Shown here: one piece after another, positions 1 through 10,996 of the stretch | Layout of the letters: the number at the start of each line of letters is the position of its first letter | How positions within the stretch are numbered: the first letter of the stretch is position 1 | Origin: Liquidambar formosana | Lineage: Eukaryota > Streptophyta > Magnoliopsida > Saxifragales > Altingiaceae | Reading direction: 5' to 3' | Length of the DNA: 64,000 nucleotides | Assembly: GCA_039720395.1 (NCBI GenBank) | Contig: CM077832.1 | Coordinates: 30,749,316 to 30,813,315 of the forward strand | Notes under the pieces: model-generated | The model's database searches: none | Told to the model about the DNA's origin: nothing | The model's input: the letters and a program-made list of their open reading frames with translations, nothing else | Translations under genes and position numbers: made by a program

Positions 1-531
1 GACTATGGACAACTTGATTGGTAGAGGTTAGTATATTGCCAATAGATGCATATTGTGTAAAGAAGCGGCATAAACGGTTAATCATCTTTTCATCCATTAC
101 CATGTGGCTTGGAGTTTGTGGTCCCTTTCTTCTTCTCTTTTTGGGATTCATTGGGTCTCACCATCTTCTACATATGATCTTCTTTTGAGTAGGAAGAGTA
201 AGTCGGTGCGCAAGGATACTAAGACCCTTTGGAATATGGCCCCTCATGCTCTCTTTTGGTGCCTTTGGAAGGAAAGGAACCTTACAATTTTTGAAGGGAA
301 GGAAACAGCCACTATTGATCTTAAGTCTGTTTTCGTTAAGAACCTTTTTTGGGGTGGCCTTCTAATTTTGCTAATGTTTCTAATCCCTCCTTTTTTACTT
401 TTATAGATTCCCTCAAATTATAGAATAGGGTTATTTTGGCATTCGCTTGTATATATCTTATATACTTGGGTTTTTCCCTTTTTCTAATACAATCTTACTT
501 CATAAAAAATAAAAAATAAAAATAAAAAAAG
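1..531 (+). mobile_element. LINE 3' end (zf-RVT region, 5'-truncated by window edge)
   Basis: The plus strand encodes, with a few stops, the C-terminal zinc-binding region of a plant L1-type LINE ORF2. A cysteine/histidine cluster reading roughly CILCKEA..TVNHLFIH is followed by the usual WSLWSL block and then by APHALFWCLWKERNLTIFEG, the typical end of this domain. The copy ends in an A-rich tail (about 501-531). The next base belongs to a copia fragment, so this LINE probably inserted into an older copia element. It is a dead fragment. Confidence 0.85.
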
Positions 532-537
532 GATTAG

Positions 538-1612
538 AGGAGGCTGTGCAAGAGATATCTTTCCTAGTACCACCAAGTATTTCAAAAGCCATATTGCTCC
601 TGCAGCCACTTCACAAGCCGTAACACGTTCAGCTCTTGTGGATCAGTTAGCAATGTACTATAGCTTAACACACCTCATATACATTTTAAAACATATCTAG
701 AAGCAAAAACTTCTAGGATACCTATCTGGTAAATGTCAAAATTCATGTAGCCAATAGGTACTTGATCCTTACCATGATAGACAAGCATGTGATCTTTAAT
801 GTTTCTAACATACTTACAAATGTGCTTTACTATGATCCAATGTTTTGGCCTTGGATTGGATTGATATCTAGAGACCATGCCTACTGAAGAAATGATATTC
901 AATTTTATGCAAAACATAGTATACATGAGCTTTCCTAATAGCTGAAGGATAAAAAACTGCCTTCATCTGCTCCTCTTCCTTTGATGTGGTTAGAACAATG
1001 ATCCTCACAGAAAGAAATTCATTGCCTAAAGGTAGGGAAACCCTCTTAAAATTATGCATCACAAACATGACATGTTGCTTCTCCCAAGTCCTTTATATCA
1101 AAATGATTAGACAGCTGAATTATCTGTTAATAACATTTGCATCATTCACAATGAGCAATATGTCATCAACTTTAAGGATAAGAAGTAACACCACGTTTCC
1201 TTTAGCTTTTATGTACACATCCAGTTCATTCAAAACTTGATCAAAATCAAACAATTTGACTACCTTGATATAATCAGATGTTCCATCTATAGGATGCTCG
1301 CTTAAGTCCACAAATGGACCTATGCAACTTGCATACTAAGTGCTCTTGACTTTTAACTATAAAATCCGTCCTACCGATAAACAATATCTCAAACTTCATA
1401 GCATCAAGCCAATGTCTCGAATCTCTATCTGAGATTGCAACCATGTAGTTACTAAAATTGGAGACAAATTCTTTTGGGATCAACTAATAGAATTCTCCCA
1501 AGAACACATACTTTCTAACAACTCTCCCACTATGATGTGGCTCTGGTGTATTGACAAATTCAGGTTCTGTTTTCGGTTTGGTAATATCTTATATGTCTTC
1601 CTCTATCCTAGG
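538..1612 (-). mobile_element. Ty1/copia retrotransposon pol fragment (reverse transcriptase to RNase H)
   Basis: Read on the minus strand, frameshifted pieces follow copia pol order. First comes a SGRVVRK linker (about 1530). Next are the RT start (RHWLDAMKFEI and HLVCKLHRSICGLKRAS, 1274-1483) and the RT core (ILKVDDILLIVNDANVI, 1120-1311). After these come the connection region (GMVSRYQSNPRPKHWIIVKH, 675-926) and RNase H remnants (ACEVAAGAIWLLKYL, near 600). Several stops and frameshifts show it is inactive. The 3' part is cut off by the LINE at 1-531. It resembles TNT-type copia polyproteins. Confidence 0.88.
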
Positions 1613-1947
1613 TGTTGATAGGTAGGTTCTAATGGGAAAACGAGAGGTGAACAATTTGTATAGGTTAGCATGAGTTGGTGAGATAATAAGGAGTTGTAGA
1701 GGGAGAACAAGGCAACCACGTGCAAGCGGCGCGGCCCCGCGGGGGGGGGAATTACCACTCATTGGCTGCCTCACAAGTCCTCCAAGAGAGGTGTAAAAAC
1801 GAGAGGCTTGTAAGAGACAACGGCAATAGAGCGCAGGGTATTTTTGTCCGCATAAAAGATAGGGACCTTCGGCATTAAAATCTTTTGGCTTGGACCTAAG
1901 AAGCCAAAAGTCTAATATGAGGGACCTATGGCCAAAGCTCTCAAAAA
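1613..1947. other. Non-coding stretch beside the copia fragment
   Basis: No gene is visible. The only notable feature is a very GC-rich spot near 1727-1750 with a run of G, in otherwise AT-rich DNA. It may be leader or flank of the copia element. Confidence 0.4.
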
Positions 1948-2091
1948 ATTATATATCTAAATTTTATTCAGTACATATATTTTCTACAAGCTACAACCAT
2001 ATCAAGGAGCTATAGTCATATGTAGATTTAGCGCTAAACCATATTGACAAAAAGACTCAGCGAATTGTATAACAAAGGAGTAAGACTTCAA
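1948..2091 (+). repeat. Direct repeat S, copy 1
   Basis: This stretch of about 144 bp recurs almost unchanged at 3074-3220. Both copies start ATTATATATCTAAATTTTAT and end GTAAGACTTCAA. The copies differ at a handful of positions and by a 3-bp insertion in copy 2. The 980 bp between them are unrelated to S. Confidence 0.85.
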
Positions 2092-3073
2092 CAGGGTGGT
2101 CCAATACAGCCTATTAACTTGATTTGAAGCTCAACAAGAAGAAATGCCTAACTCAACACATTTCGCCTTATGTTTTGGGTTGAAATGACTACAGACTTCA
2201 GTCAAATTATGAGAATGTAGTGCCTTATGCCTGTGTTGAGCATACTATTTCTCCAATAACGTGCTCCGATATTCAAAATCAAAAAGCAATAGTTAACGAG
2301 CCTGAACCCATGCAACTAGAAGTTGGTTTATCCCATGAACCTGTGGTTGATACAAGCAAGTCAGAAGAGACATCTTCAGATATGGTAATGTCAGTATCTC
2401 TGGATACTGTAATTGAAGTGGTTTCTCCTCCAAAAGCTATTCCTATAGTGAATTCTATTACTTCCCCAAACTCTTTGCTCGAAACAGAGAAGATCGATTT
2501 TATCGGTGTTGATAATTTTGAGTCGTTCCGAGATTCATACCTGCTACATGCCATATCCCAACCTTGTCATATTGCATATTTTGAAGCAGCTAATTTATTC
2601 TAAATATTTATTTCACTGAAACGGTCGCATTCAATATCTCTACTCCAATCCAAACTTGATGTCAAGTTTTTCTCTTACCCCGGGAGAGTTGATGGAGATA
2701 GCAGACACATGGGTCAACAGGATGGTTCAATACAGCCTATTAACTTGAAAACCAAGGCTTTAGCATATTTATTTTAGGCAAATTTATTTTAAGAATAATT
2801 AAATAATTGCCTTTTAAATTCCTAAACTTTAGGGTTAAGTTTTGCCATATTTGATGTAATTGAACCTCTATATAAAGGCTCCAATAACTCTTTAGTTTGG
2901 CAGCTTATTATGAATTAAAATCGGATTTTTCCAACGTTTGGTATCGACTCCAAACACCCCTAGGTGCCGACTCCTAGAGTTTTGCTTCTTCCTTGCTTCT
3001 TCCAAGCTTCTTTTCTAGCTTTTTCAAGCTTCTTTTTCTCTTTCATTGTTCTCAAGAGGGTTGTCCTACATCA
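2092..3073 (+). mobile_element. LTR-retroelement remnant between the two S repeats
   Basis: The right part (about 2735-3073) looks like a plant LTR: a TATATAAAGG box near 2870, a stretch ending in an AGAGGGTTGTCCTACATCA block, and CA as its last bases directly against S copy 2. The left part has an open frame (2220-2603, first ATG near 2309) for an acidic peptide that I do not recognise. A repeat of about 35 bp (CAATACAGCCTATTAACTTG core) occurs at both 2089-2124 and 2714-2749. No reverse transcriptase is visible. I infer a deleted or non-autonomous LTR element. Confidence 0.5.
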
Positions 3074-3220
3074 ATTATATATCTAAATTTTATTCAATAC
3101 ATATATTTTCCACGAGCTACAACCATATCAAGGAGCTATAGTCATATGTAGATTTAGCGCTAAACCATATTGACGAAAAGACTCCTAAGCGAATTGTATA
3201 ACAGAGGAGTAAGACTTCAA
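3074..3220 (+). repeat. Direct repeat S, copy 2
   Basis: This is the second copy of the repeat at 1948-2091. It begins immediately after the CA that ends the LTR-like block. Confidence 0.85.
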
Positions 3221-4521
3221 AAGTCAGTCACGAGAACACCTCAATTTCTTACTAAAATTTGACTCATTCGTAAAAAAATAAATAATAATAATAATAAATA
3301 AAATAAAATAAAATCTTTATAAATTGACCAAGATAGAATAAACGTTCCCCTAGGATTAAATGGATTTTATCAATCAAAGCAGGCTTGGGGACACTTTGAA
3401 AAAGGCTAGGATCCTAACAATCCAAATAACATAGTTTAAGAAATTATAAAACCAAGTTATCAAGATTCCCAATCACCAAAAACATCCACACAATAAATCC
3501 AGAACAAGTCCATGTAACTCAGCCCTGGATGACAATATACTGGGAAAGGAAATTTTTTTATGTCACATCTGTAAAAAGAAACACACACATACACACTAAA
3601 AAAAAAAAAAATAGAGGACTGAAAAGAACATTAATTTAACACATTGAAATTCATCATATTCCAATCAATATAGATATGGGGTAAAAGGCCTAGAAGAAAC
3701 TTGAGTGTTATGTCATCCTCTAAACCCTCCCCATGAAACCATAGAGTCAAAATTTTGATGATTTCTCTTTTGAACACCTCAAACAGTACCGGTGGGCAAT
3801 ATTTTCATGATAAGTGGTCCTCGTGATCCATAAAATCTTTCACCTTTCTGGGCACGTCCAAGCCTGCCATATTTGGACAGTACGAGTGTAAACTTTTGAA
3901 GCAAAAGAAATATGAAGCATGGAACGGTTGATTTGGTCTGATCTCCTACACTGTTTGCTGAACCTATTAGGGATTACCTTACTAAAATATCGCTAGTAAA
4001 ATATTCCATAGAAGGTGCTTCCATGAAAAGGAAACCTTCAAGCTAAATCAAGCAAATTCACATCTTTAGCACAAATGAACCAGAGCAGTTCTTGCCAATG
4101 CTTGATAAAATGATGTAAAATTAAAAAGCAGTGATGACACTAGATGCCTCCAATTGCATCCCCAAACGCTGGTTGAACGTCTCTAAACATACACAAAGGT
4201 GGTTAGACAGCATTCAGGATGCTGTCGCACTTAAACTGAAGAGGAAAACACAATGGAGGACAACATAACTAATTGCAGACATGGCCTAGAAATTGTGTCT
4301 TACCTCTAAGTCACTAACTACATTTCTACAAGTGATTAAAAGAATTTCAGTCGATAATATATCACCTATATTGTTTTCACTTGGTTAAATCAACAGTTTA
4401 ACTGAAAAGGGGCATCATACGAAAGCCAAGATAGGATGTCTGGTCTAGGAGGGACAATTCTTAGTAGAGGAGTTTATAGAGGTTAACAAACAGTGTGGGT
4501 TAGCATCTAAGATTTCAAGTC

Positions 4522-4525
<4 letters not shown>

Positions 4526-4604
<79 letters not shown>
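4526..4604. repeat. Compound microsatellite (CT)n(AC)n
   Basis: About 32 bp of CT dinucleotides run directly into about 44 bp of AC dinucleotides. It is likely to be highly variable in length. Confidence 0.97.
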
Positions 4605-4608
<4 letters not shown>

Positions 4609-5498
4609 GTGTTTAACTTGAAGCCTGAGATCACACAGCTTAGTTCTAAATTGGTGAGTGGTGACTATGGAGTGAGAGTAGTTTGTTTTGTGAAGCTATA
4701 ACAAAGGATTCAGTTTTACTTGGGAAATTAAGTCTCCATCTCAATTTCTTTGATAATTGTTCCCTCACATGGTGTACCATATTATTTCTATAGTTGTGTA
4801 CTTGTGTTACCCACACTTTTTGTCCCCATTGAGGGTGACATGAATCGCTTTCTGTCGTGAACGTGTGTGTGAATATTCTTTTAACAAAAATTATTTTATT
4901 TCTCCAAGTTCTTCATCAATTTTCTTACAAAAAAATTCATGGGTCTTCTCGAGTCTGGCTGAACTGTATGACTTGATTTTTGCAACTTAACATGTTTGAC
5001 TTTCGACAATCAGATTGAACAGCAAGCTACAGTCATACTATTCTCCACCAATATATATAATTTTCACTCTTATGCAGATTAACAAATTATAAAATTTTAA
5101 ATATATATATATATAGATATGATGCACTTTAGGCATCGTATTCAGGTAGTAGCACAAATAGCACCAGTTTTAGCTTTTAAAAAGCAAGAAAAATACTTTC
5201 GTAATGCTAATCAAACAGTACCTAAGGTTTCTCACTTTCTCCCATCAAATTATAAGTGGAAATAGATGTGGAAATCAAATTAAATTAAAATTTCAACAAC
5301 TCTGAACTTCCTCCCTCTACGTTTACAAATTAAATATGTGCTGGCATAAAACCCTAGCTGATTAAGACATTGCAAATGAAAATACAATGAAACAAAAACC
5401 TCCAACATCAAAACAAAATTTGGGGAAAAAAAAATCAGCATATTATTGAACGGAGATGAGAAGGAACTAGGGCAAACACAAGGAACACATAATGAGCA

Positions 5499-5499
<1 letters not shown>

Positions 5500-5544
<45 letters not shown>
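5500..5544. repeat. (AT)n microsatellite
   Basis: A pure run of about 22 AT units starts 20 bp past the proposed donor site of the BolA2-like exon, on the intron side. Confidence 0.97.
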
Positions 5545-5547
<3 letters not shown>

Positions 5548-5564
5548 TATGGATGAGAACTTAC

Positions 5565-5627
5565 GAGATGAGAAGGATTCAATTTCGACGTCAATGAAGA
5601 TTCAACTGATTCCTTTGTCACCCCCAT
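5565..5627 (-). CDS. BolA2-like protein, first exon only (partial)
   Basis: The minus strand opens with ATG at 5627 and reads MGVTKESVESSLTSKLNPSH plus L. It stops at a consensus donor (CTC, then GTAAGT) at 5565/5564. From memory this matches the N-terminus of plant BolA2 proteins (VTKE.VE.SLTSKL.P.HLEV), small cytosolic or nuclear partners of monothiol glutaredoxins in iron-sulfur handling. The helix and loop carrying the conserved GGCG and the C-terminal helix should lie in later exons. None is visible down to position 1. Either the gene continues left of the window across a long transposon-filled intron, or this is an orphan exon. The reading frame runs on past the donor into the (AT)n, so it is not a complete ORF. 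Confidence 0.55.
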
Positions 5628-5800
5628 CTCTCTCTCTCTCTCTCCTCTCCCTCTCAGTTTTCTCTCTCTGTTTCTTTTATTGAACGGAGATGAGAAGTCC
5701 AGAACGCGCCTCTAAAGATATTGATTTGGGTGGACTATATGCAAGGCCCACCAGTTCAAGAAGAAGCCCATCGCTTTTTATAATCGTATTGAACGCAGCG
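5628..5800 (-). promoter_or_regulatory. 5' leader and promoter of the BolA2-like exon
   Basis: Just upstream of the ATG, on the minus strand, is a GA-rich leader (the CT run at 5627-5670 on plus). Further up are two site II type elements: TGGGCC (complement of the GGCCCA ending at 5750) and TGGGCTT (complement near 5765). Site II motifs are bound by TCP factors and are common in promoters of housekeeping, mitochondrial and ribosomal genes. No TATA box is evident. A 20-bp direct repeat (ATTGAACGGAGATGAGAAG) occurs at 5444 and 5680. Confidence 0.45.
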
Positions 5801-6089
5801 TTTTCAGAAAATGTGCTAAATTAAGAATTCAACTTGGACCGGGTAGCCTTGTAGATTAGTTGAGTAGTGAAGTTCTGGATTTATTCTCTAAAGGTCTCTA
5901 AAGATCATCATTTCAATTTATTTCAACTATCGTTACTTGAATGGGTACCTCTAGAACTATAAAGGAGCTCTACTCTCATGGCAGGGATTCGATCAAGTTG
6001 CGTTCAAGTTTTTACACTTATGTTGGATACCACAATAAAATTTTTAAAAACATTTTAACGGTTGAAAAAGCAAGAATGACAATTTGAAA

Positions 6090-6840
6090 AAGAACTCGAA
6101 AGAATGGGAGGATTGGAGTTAATGAATTATACTTGGGTATTGACCAAATCTTCAGAATTTTCTATGATGCTTCTACATGCATGTTGGGGTCATTGTATGT
6201 CACTTCCAACTCTTATTTTGATGAAATGTGTGTACTACTAAAAGTACTATTTTTGATTGGTCTAAAATCATTGATTCTTGTTTGAGTGACATGGCGACAA
6301 AGATGAAGGAAAAGTTTGATAGGAAAAGTACTGATAAAGTCCACTTAATGGTAGGTCGAAGAGTTGACTAGAAGGGTAATGGAAGCATTGAACCAAATTA
6401 GCGTTATAAATTGTTTGCCTCAACTTCATGTGCTTCTTTCAACTAATTTCACTCAAAATTTTATTGAGACTGTAGGTTGATTAACCAACTACAGTGAGGT
6501 TCATGCACCGAAAAAAATCTCAAAAATGAGTTTTAAGCCACTTAGAAGAAGAAGTGTGGGTTGCAGATCAAAAGACAGATACTTGCAAGAAAATGTTGAG
6601 AAGGAAGATCCGACGTTTGAAATTTTGTACTGGTGGAAAATGAATTGTAAAAAAGATGGATCGCATACTCTATATGGTCACGCAGGATGTGTTGATTTCG
6701 TAACCCATTGGCCCCAAGGCTAGTGAATGCTTAATTTGTGCATATTGATTACATGGGTCGCCGTTTCCAATTGATGTTGAAGAAAGGTTTGAAGAATTTG
6801 AAGAAATTGAGTCTGATTTCTTTAGTTGTTGGTTGAACTA
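6090..6840 (+). pseudogene. hAT transposase remnant (RNase H-like fold and dimerisation domain)
   Basis: Decayed frames on the plus strand follow hAT transposase order. A block reads QIFRIFYDAST..LGSLYVTSNSYFDEMC (about 6150-6230), then SDMATKMKEKFDR (about 6283-6320). The C-terminal dimerisation block follows (TFEILYWWKMNCKK, about 6613-6655), then PLAPRLVNA and an acidic tail (VEERFEEFEEIESDF, about 6775-6822). Stops and frame changes occur throughout. It resembles the RICESLEEPER/DAYSLEEPER class of domesticated or free hATs, but nothing suggests function here. Confidence 0.75.
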
Positions 6841-6959
6841 ATACTATTTACTTGTCTAAGTTTGCTTACTAAGCCTGAAGTGAGATTCAGAGCCAAAACC
6901 GATCTTCAAAATCTGCCCATGAATCTTCTCATCAATGACACATGATAGAATTTGATAGT

Positions 6960-7770
6960 AGAATTTGCCAACATGGAGTTTGGGAGTCTAAAATTAGGTT
7001 GGTTTATATTATATTATAATAATTATAACTTAGTTAGTAAATACTCGTACTATACCTGTATAATATACGTACGTACGTATTTTGAAAAAAAAAACTCTCT
7101 TTTGCTGTAAAAAGTTCAAACATAATTAAAAATACTTGTTTTTTTTGTAGTAAACGTATCGTTCACGTATTTGACGTATTCTGTATTATACTTATGTTAA
7201 AATACTTTTCATTGTAGTTGATAATTCGACTACAATAGTGTTGACAATTCGATTCTTATTTTAATCATTGACAATATTACTGTTAATCATTGACAATATT
7301 ACCACATTTCATATGATTTTAGGGACAAAACTTATAAAATAGTTTAGGAGATGGAAATGTGAAAATATATATAAATCAAGACATCTATACTTATTAATTT
7401 TTAATCGTATTCTTAGTCAAATTTCTGCTTCTTTTTAAGTAAATGTACAAAAAATAAAACAAAATAAAATAATAAAATCGATTATTATTTTATATGTGAT
7501 TGATTTTTTAATAATATTTTATCAATATTTAAATAAAAAAATTTAAAAACAGTGATTAATAGTGATGAACTAAATGAAATAATATAACATACTCACGTAT
7601 TTTTTATCTCGAATTTTTAATTAAGATTCGTATTGTACCCGTATATGCATGTATCTGTATTATTTCCATTTCCCTTTTTTCATGCCGAATTTTTCATCAT
7701 ATTTTTGTTAAGAAAAAATGAATTATACTCTATACGTGTGCCGTCCCGTATTCTCCTGTACTGTATTTAA
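6960..7770. repeat. Short CGTAT-type motifs downstream of the hAT remnant
   Basis: The motif ACGTATT or CGTAT appears repeatedly in this AT-rich stretch (near 7070, 7147, 7165, 7595, 7630 and 7745, with a GTACGTACGTA core near 7069). hAT elements often carry short subterminal motifs of this kind, so this may be the 3' end of the element that holds the transposase remnant. The terminus itself is not resolved. Confidence 0.35.
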
Positions 7771-10373
7771 CTAACTATGAATTATAATACTTCTCCAAAC
7801 AAAACCTGATTGGGCCCACTTTAATTTATTAGGTTAGAGAAGGAATATTTTCATTCAACCCATATCGGACTTAAAACTTTCTGCTTCTTACTTCATGCAA
7901 TTTGGGAGGAAATCAATTTTTTATAGACCCGAAACCATTAACTTTCTATATAGAAATGATATAATAATTAAGAAAAAATTGCATTTGCAATTATTAGCAA
8001 TCAAAGTACATTTGACAAAATAAAAATAAAAATAAAATATTACCGTTGCTTTTAGTAACATCTTCTCAGGCATGTTGACAAGATATCACAGCCCTTTAGC
8101 ACATGTAAATCACAATGTCATACAAGATTTACAACCAAGTACCACTCATGGTGATAACTTAGGAAAAAAGTGATTTGATTTAAAGGCGCTATAAAGACAA
8201 AGAGGAAGGTCAAGATGATGGTAAGCCATGGCTGTAAGGAGAGGTAATGTTAGCCCTATATTCAACGAAAATAATGACCTAACATGCACCCAAAAATACC
8301 CAAACAAAAGGTTAGAGGAAGGTGTAGCCAATGGGGATTTATTGAGCTCATTGAATGTAAACGCCTTTTTTGTTTTTGGCAGATAAATGTAGACGCCTTT
8401 AGCCCTCCTCTTCCTTTTATTTTATTTTTTAATTTTTTTGTCTTGATGTTAAATCCTCAAAGGAGTGGAGTTGCGCACGAGACATGCCAGCGTCTAGTGG
8501 GTTTGCACTTTTTTATAATGTCGCATTGCGACTTGTACCTTAGCTAAAGTTAGATAAGAAGTCCAATTAATCATAATAATTATAATTATAATAATCATTA
8601 AACTAAAATAAAATAAGTATGTTGTATTGTGGTAATATCGCCACCTAATGATACTAATACTAATAATAATAACAATAATAATAATAATAAAACTAAATAA
8701 AATAAATTTCACACTATCACCCTGATGCATATAACACAGGAGATCCTTGAGGCTGGACGCGCGCCTGGACCCCATGGCCCTAACCTTTTCTGTTTTTTTC
8801 GGTTGAGGGGTGGGTTGTTTGTCGGTGTGGTAACCCAATTGCCCTAACATTGCAAATATGCCTTTTTTAAAATGAAAAAAATAGATAAATAAATAAAAAG
8901 GATATTCGGACTATTGATTAGATTAATTCTCTGAAACATTAGTAAAGTCATCTTTGTCATTGTAAACATTGTAAACATAAGGTTAACATTGCAAATTTGC
9001 CCTTTTCTTAATAAGAAAAATTCTATTTGTATAACATAGTCGGCCAACTAACGACATTGTAATTCAGTGGCAATTGCTTCACTTATTAAGTGAGTGATAT
9101 AAGATTTAAATTTAAGGAAAAATATTGAAACCTATTTATTGATATTCAGTGCCTCAGAGGTTTAGGATATTGGTAGATTTATCAATTGTCAGAAAAGGAA
9201 AAAAAAAAAAAAAAGTATTCGACCACTTATTATGACAATTGCAACGAAGATGCTAAATCAGTACTAGATCATTAATTGAGGTCTTTTTGGAGGTTAAGTA
9301 TGGATTAACCTTATGTACTCGATCTCGAGTCCTTTGATTTGTGTCATTTATGTAGGTCTTCTTCATTTATATGTGTTGTATGTGTGAATTATCTCTAGTG
9401 TAATTATGCGTATAGAGAAACAAAAAAAAAAATAATTAAAATTAAAAGAAAGAAAGAAAGAGTAAAGTCATCACCCTACTCCGTAATAATAAATGCTTAG
9501 GATAAACTTGCCTACTAATTGATCCTAAAAGAAGATGAGAAGCCGAATCTAAAATCTTCTACTTCTTAAAACGATATTTCAAGATTCAAGAACCACTAAA
9601 AATGAATAGCGCCATGCACTTAAAACAATATGTTTACAGTCTATTCTATTGTGTTACGATATAAGCAATTATAACATACCATCATATTCTTTGAATTTAG
9701 ACATCTACTGATGGACGACTCCACCAAACGGCACCGAACAATTAATGATCTAAGCACTGATTTAACATCTTCGTTGCCATTGTCGTAGTGGCAAAGTAAG
9801 TATAAACAAACAGAAAATTTTAATTTTTATTTTTATTTTTAATGAAAAATTACAAATAAATTGTACAAAATTAACTCACATGGCGATGTCTCTTTTATTT
9901 ATTTCGAAGTAAAGAACCCCACAACCATTGATTTCAAATACTATTTTTATCTGGAACAATATATATTTGTGCCGTCCAGTGAGAGTTGCATTGATTAATC
10001 AAGGGGACTGCACCAGATTTATAAAAAAATAATAATAATAAGACTGGACACACTCACTCCATGCACGCCACGTCTGAAATTTTTAAAATTAATGATGAAG
10101 TTCCATGTCTTCTTATCCAGTCTTTGATTAATTGAATTTGGCTAAGAACGTCTAGGAGCTTCTTATCTTATTCTTTAATTTCAACGTGAAAGTGATTGTA
10201 TACCTGATGTAACTTGTTGGCAAAAGGAGAAGACCCAAAAAAGGAAAAAAGCAAAAAAAAAAAAAAAAAAGAAAAGAAATGGAAAGGGGTTGATATTGTT
10301 ACGTGGTCTGAGGTTGTTCTCCAAGCATCTTAAGCAATTTTAATGAACCCCTTCGGAGCACGTCTAAATTTGG
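7771..10373. other. Intergenic, no gene seen
   Basis: This stretch is AT-rich with trinucleotide runs (TAA/AAT near 8660-8700), A-runs (9200, 9422, 10254) and no convincing exon. A GC-richer block on the minus strand at 8740-8850, reading through RRASSLKDLLCYMHQGDSVK, is open but matches nothing I know. Confidence 0.5.
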
Positions 10374-10434
10374 TGCTGTGCATAGCATCATGTGCACATC
10401 TTAGTCATTGGATGTATTGTATGCTATGCACAGT
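10374..10434. repeat. Short imperfect palindrome
   Basis: TGCTGTGCATAGCAT on the left is repeated inverted as ATGCTATGCACAGTA on the right, with a 31-bp loop. It could fold into a short hairpin or be a remnant of a terminal inverted repeat. Confidence 0.7.
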
Positions 10435-10565
10435 AAGAATCCAAGCACCTTCTAAGCCAACTCTCTTATTACAAGCTCTTTTACCTTTTTCAGTTTCTTC
10501 AACATGTCATTGAAGTAGGTTATATCATCATATTTATCATACTGAATTTGTTTTATTGAGATGAA

Positions 10566-10996
10566 TTTGGGTATTGTTTGGTTGCACTTATTTTAAGATC
10601 ATTTTTGCTTTTGAAAGCAAAAGTTGTAAAAGCAAAAAGCACTATTTGGTTAGAGAAACTAAAAAGGACTTCTAGAAAGCAAAAAACAAAATATTTTATT
10701 TTAAGCAAAAGCAATGGAGCTTTGCTTCTAAAAGTCATTTTTATCTTTCGGATGAGTTTGACTTTAATTCGAAAAATTTGCGATCGAGAGAGGTTGTGCT
10801 TATCCTAAGCTCCCGTTTGGGCAATGATGATTCGGTAGAGTTTCCCATTACATCCAAAAGACCACCGGCAAAATCAATTTTACCAAACACACTTTTGCTT
10901 TTGTTGTTTCTACTTAAAAGCAAAAGCAAGAAAGTAAAAAACGATTTTTTCTATTTTAAAAAAGACCTTTTAAAAAGTTTAACCAAACGGTGCTTT
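10566..10996. repeat. MITE-like element with GTTTGGTT termini
   Basis: The left end carries GGGTATTGTTTGGTT. The right end carries AACCAAACGGTGCT, its approximate inverse. Internal sequence is rich in AAGCAAAAGC-type repeats in both directions. A second CCCGTTTGGGC terminus-like block near 10812 suggests one element lodged in another. No target duplication could be assigned. Confidence 0.5.

Larger units (their letters stand above)
3221..5564. other. AT-rich non-coding stretch (possible intron of the BolA2-like gene)
   Basis: I find no exon-like open frame on either strand. The stretch contains short A/T-rich repeats near 3270-3315 and 5100, and the compound microsatellite at 4526-4604. If the exon at 5565-5627 is part of a working gene, this stretch and the transposons to its left would be its first intron. 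I looked for a second BolA exon here and did not find one. Confidence 0.4.

Noticed and set aside
1948..3220. The S repeats as LTRs of a miniature retrotransposon
   Set aside because: They do not start with TG or end with CA, and an independent LTR-like end sits next to copy 2.
3221..5564. Search for a second BolA exon
   Set aside because: No frame with the GGCG or LLERHR-type landmarks was found on the minus strand, so the gene is called as first exon only.
8494..8850. Minus-strand open frame of 118 codons
   Set aside because: Its second half is low-complexity isoleucine from TAA/ATA repeats. The first half matches no known domain, and no splice or promoter context supports a gene.
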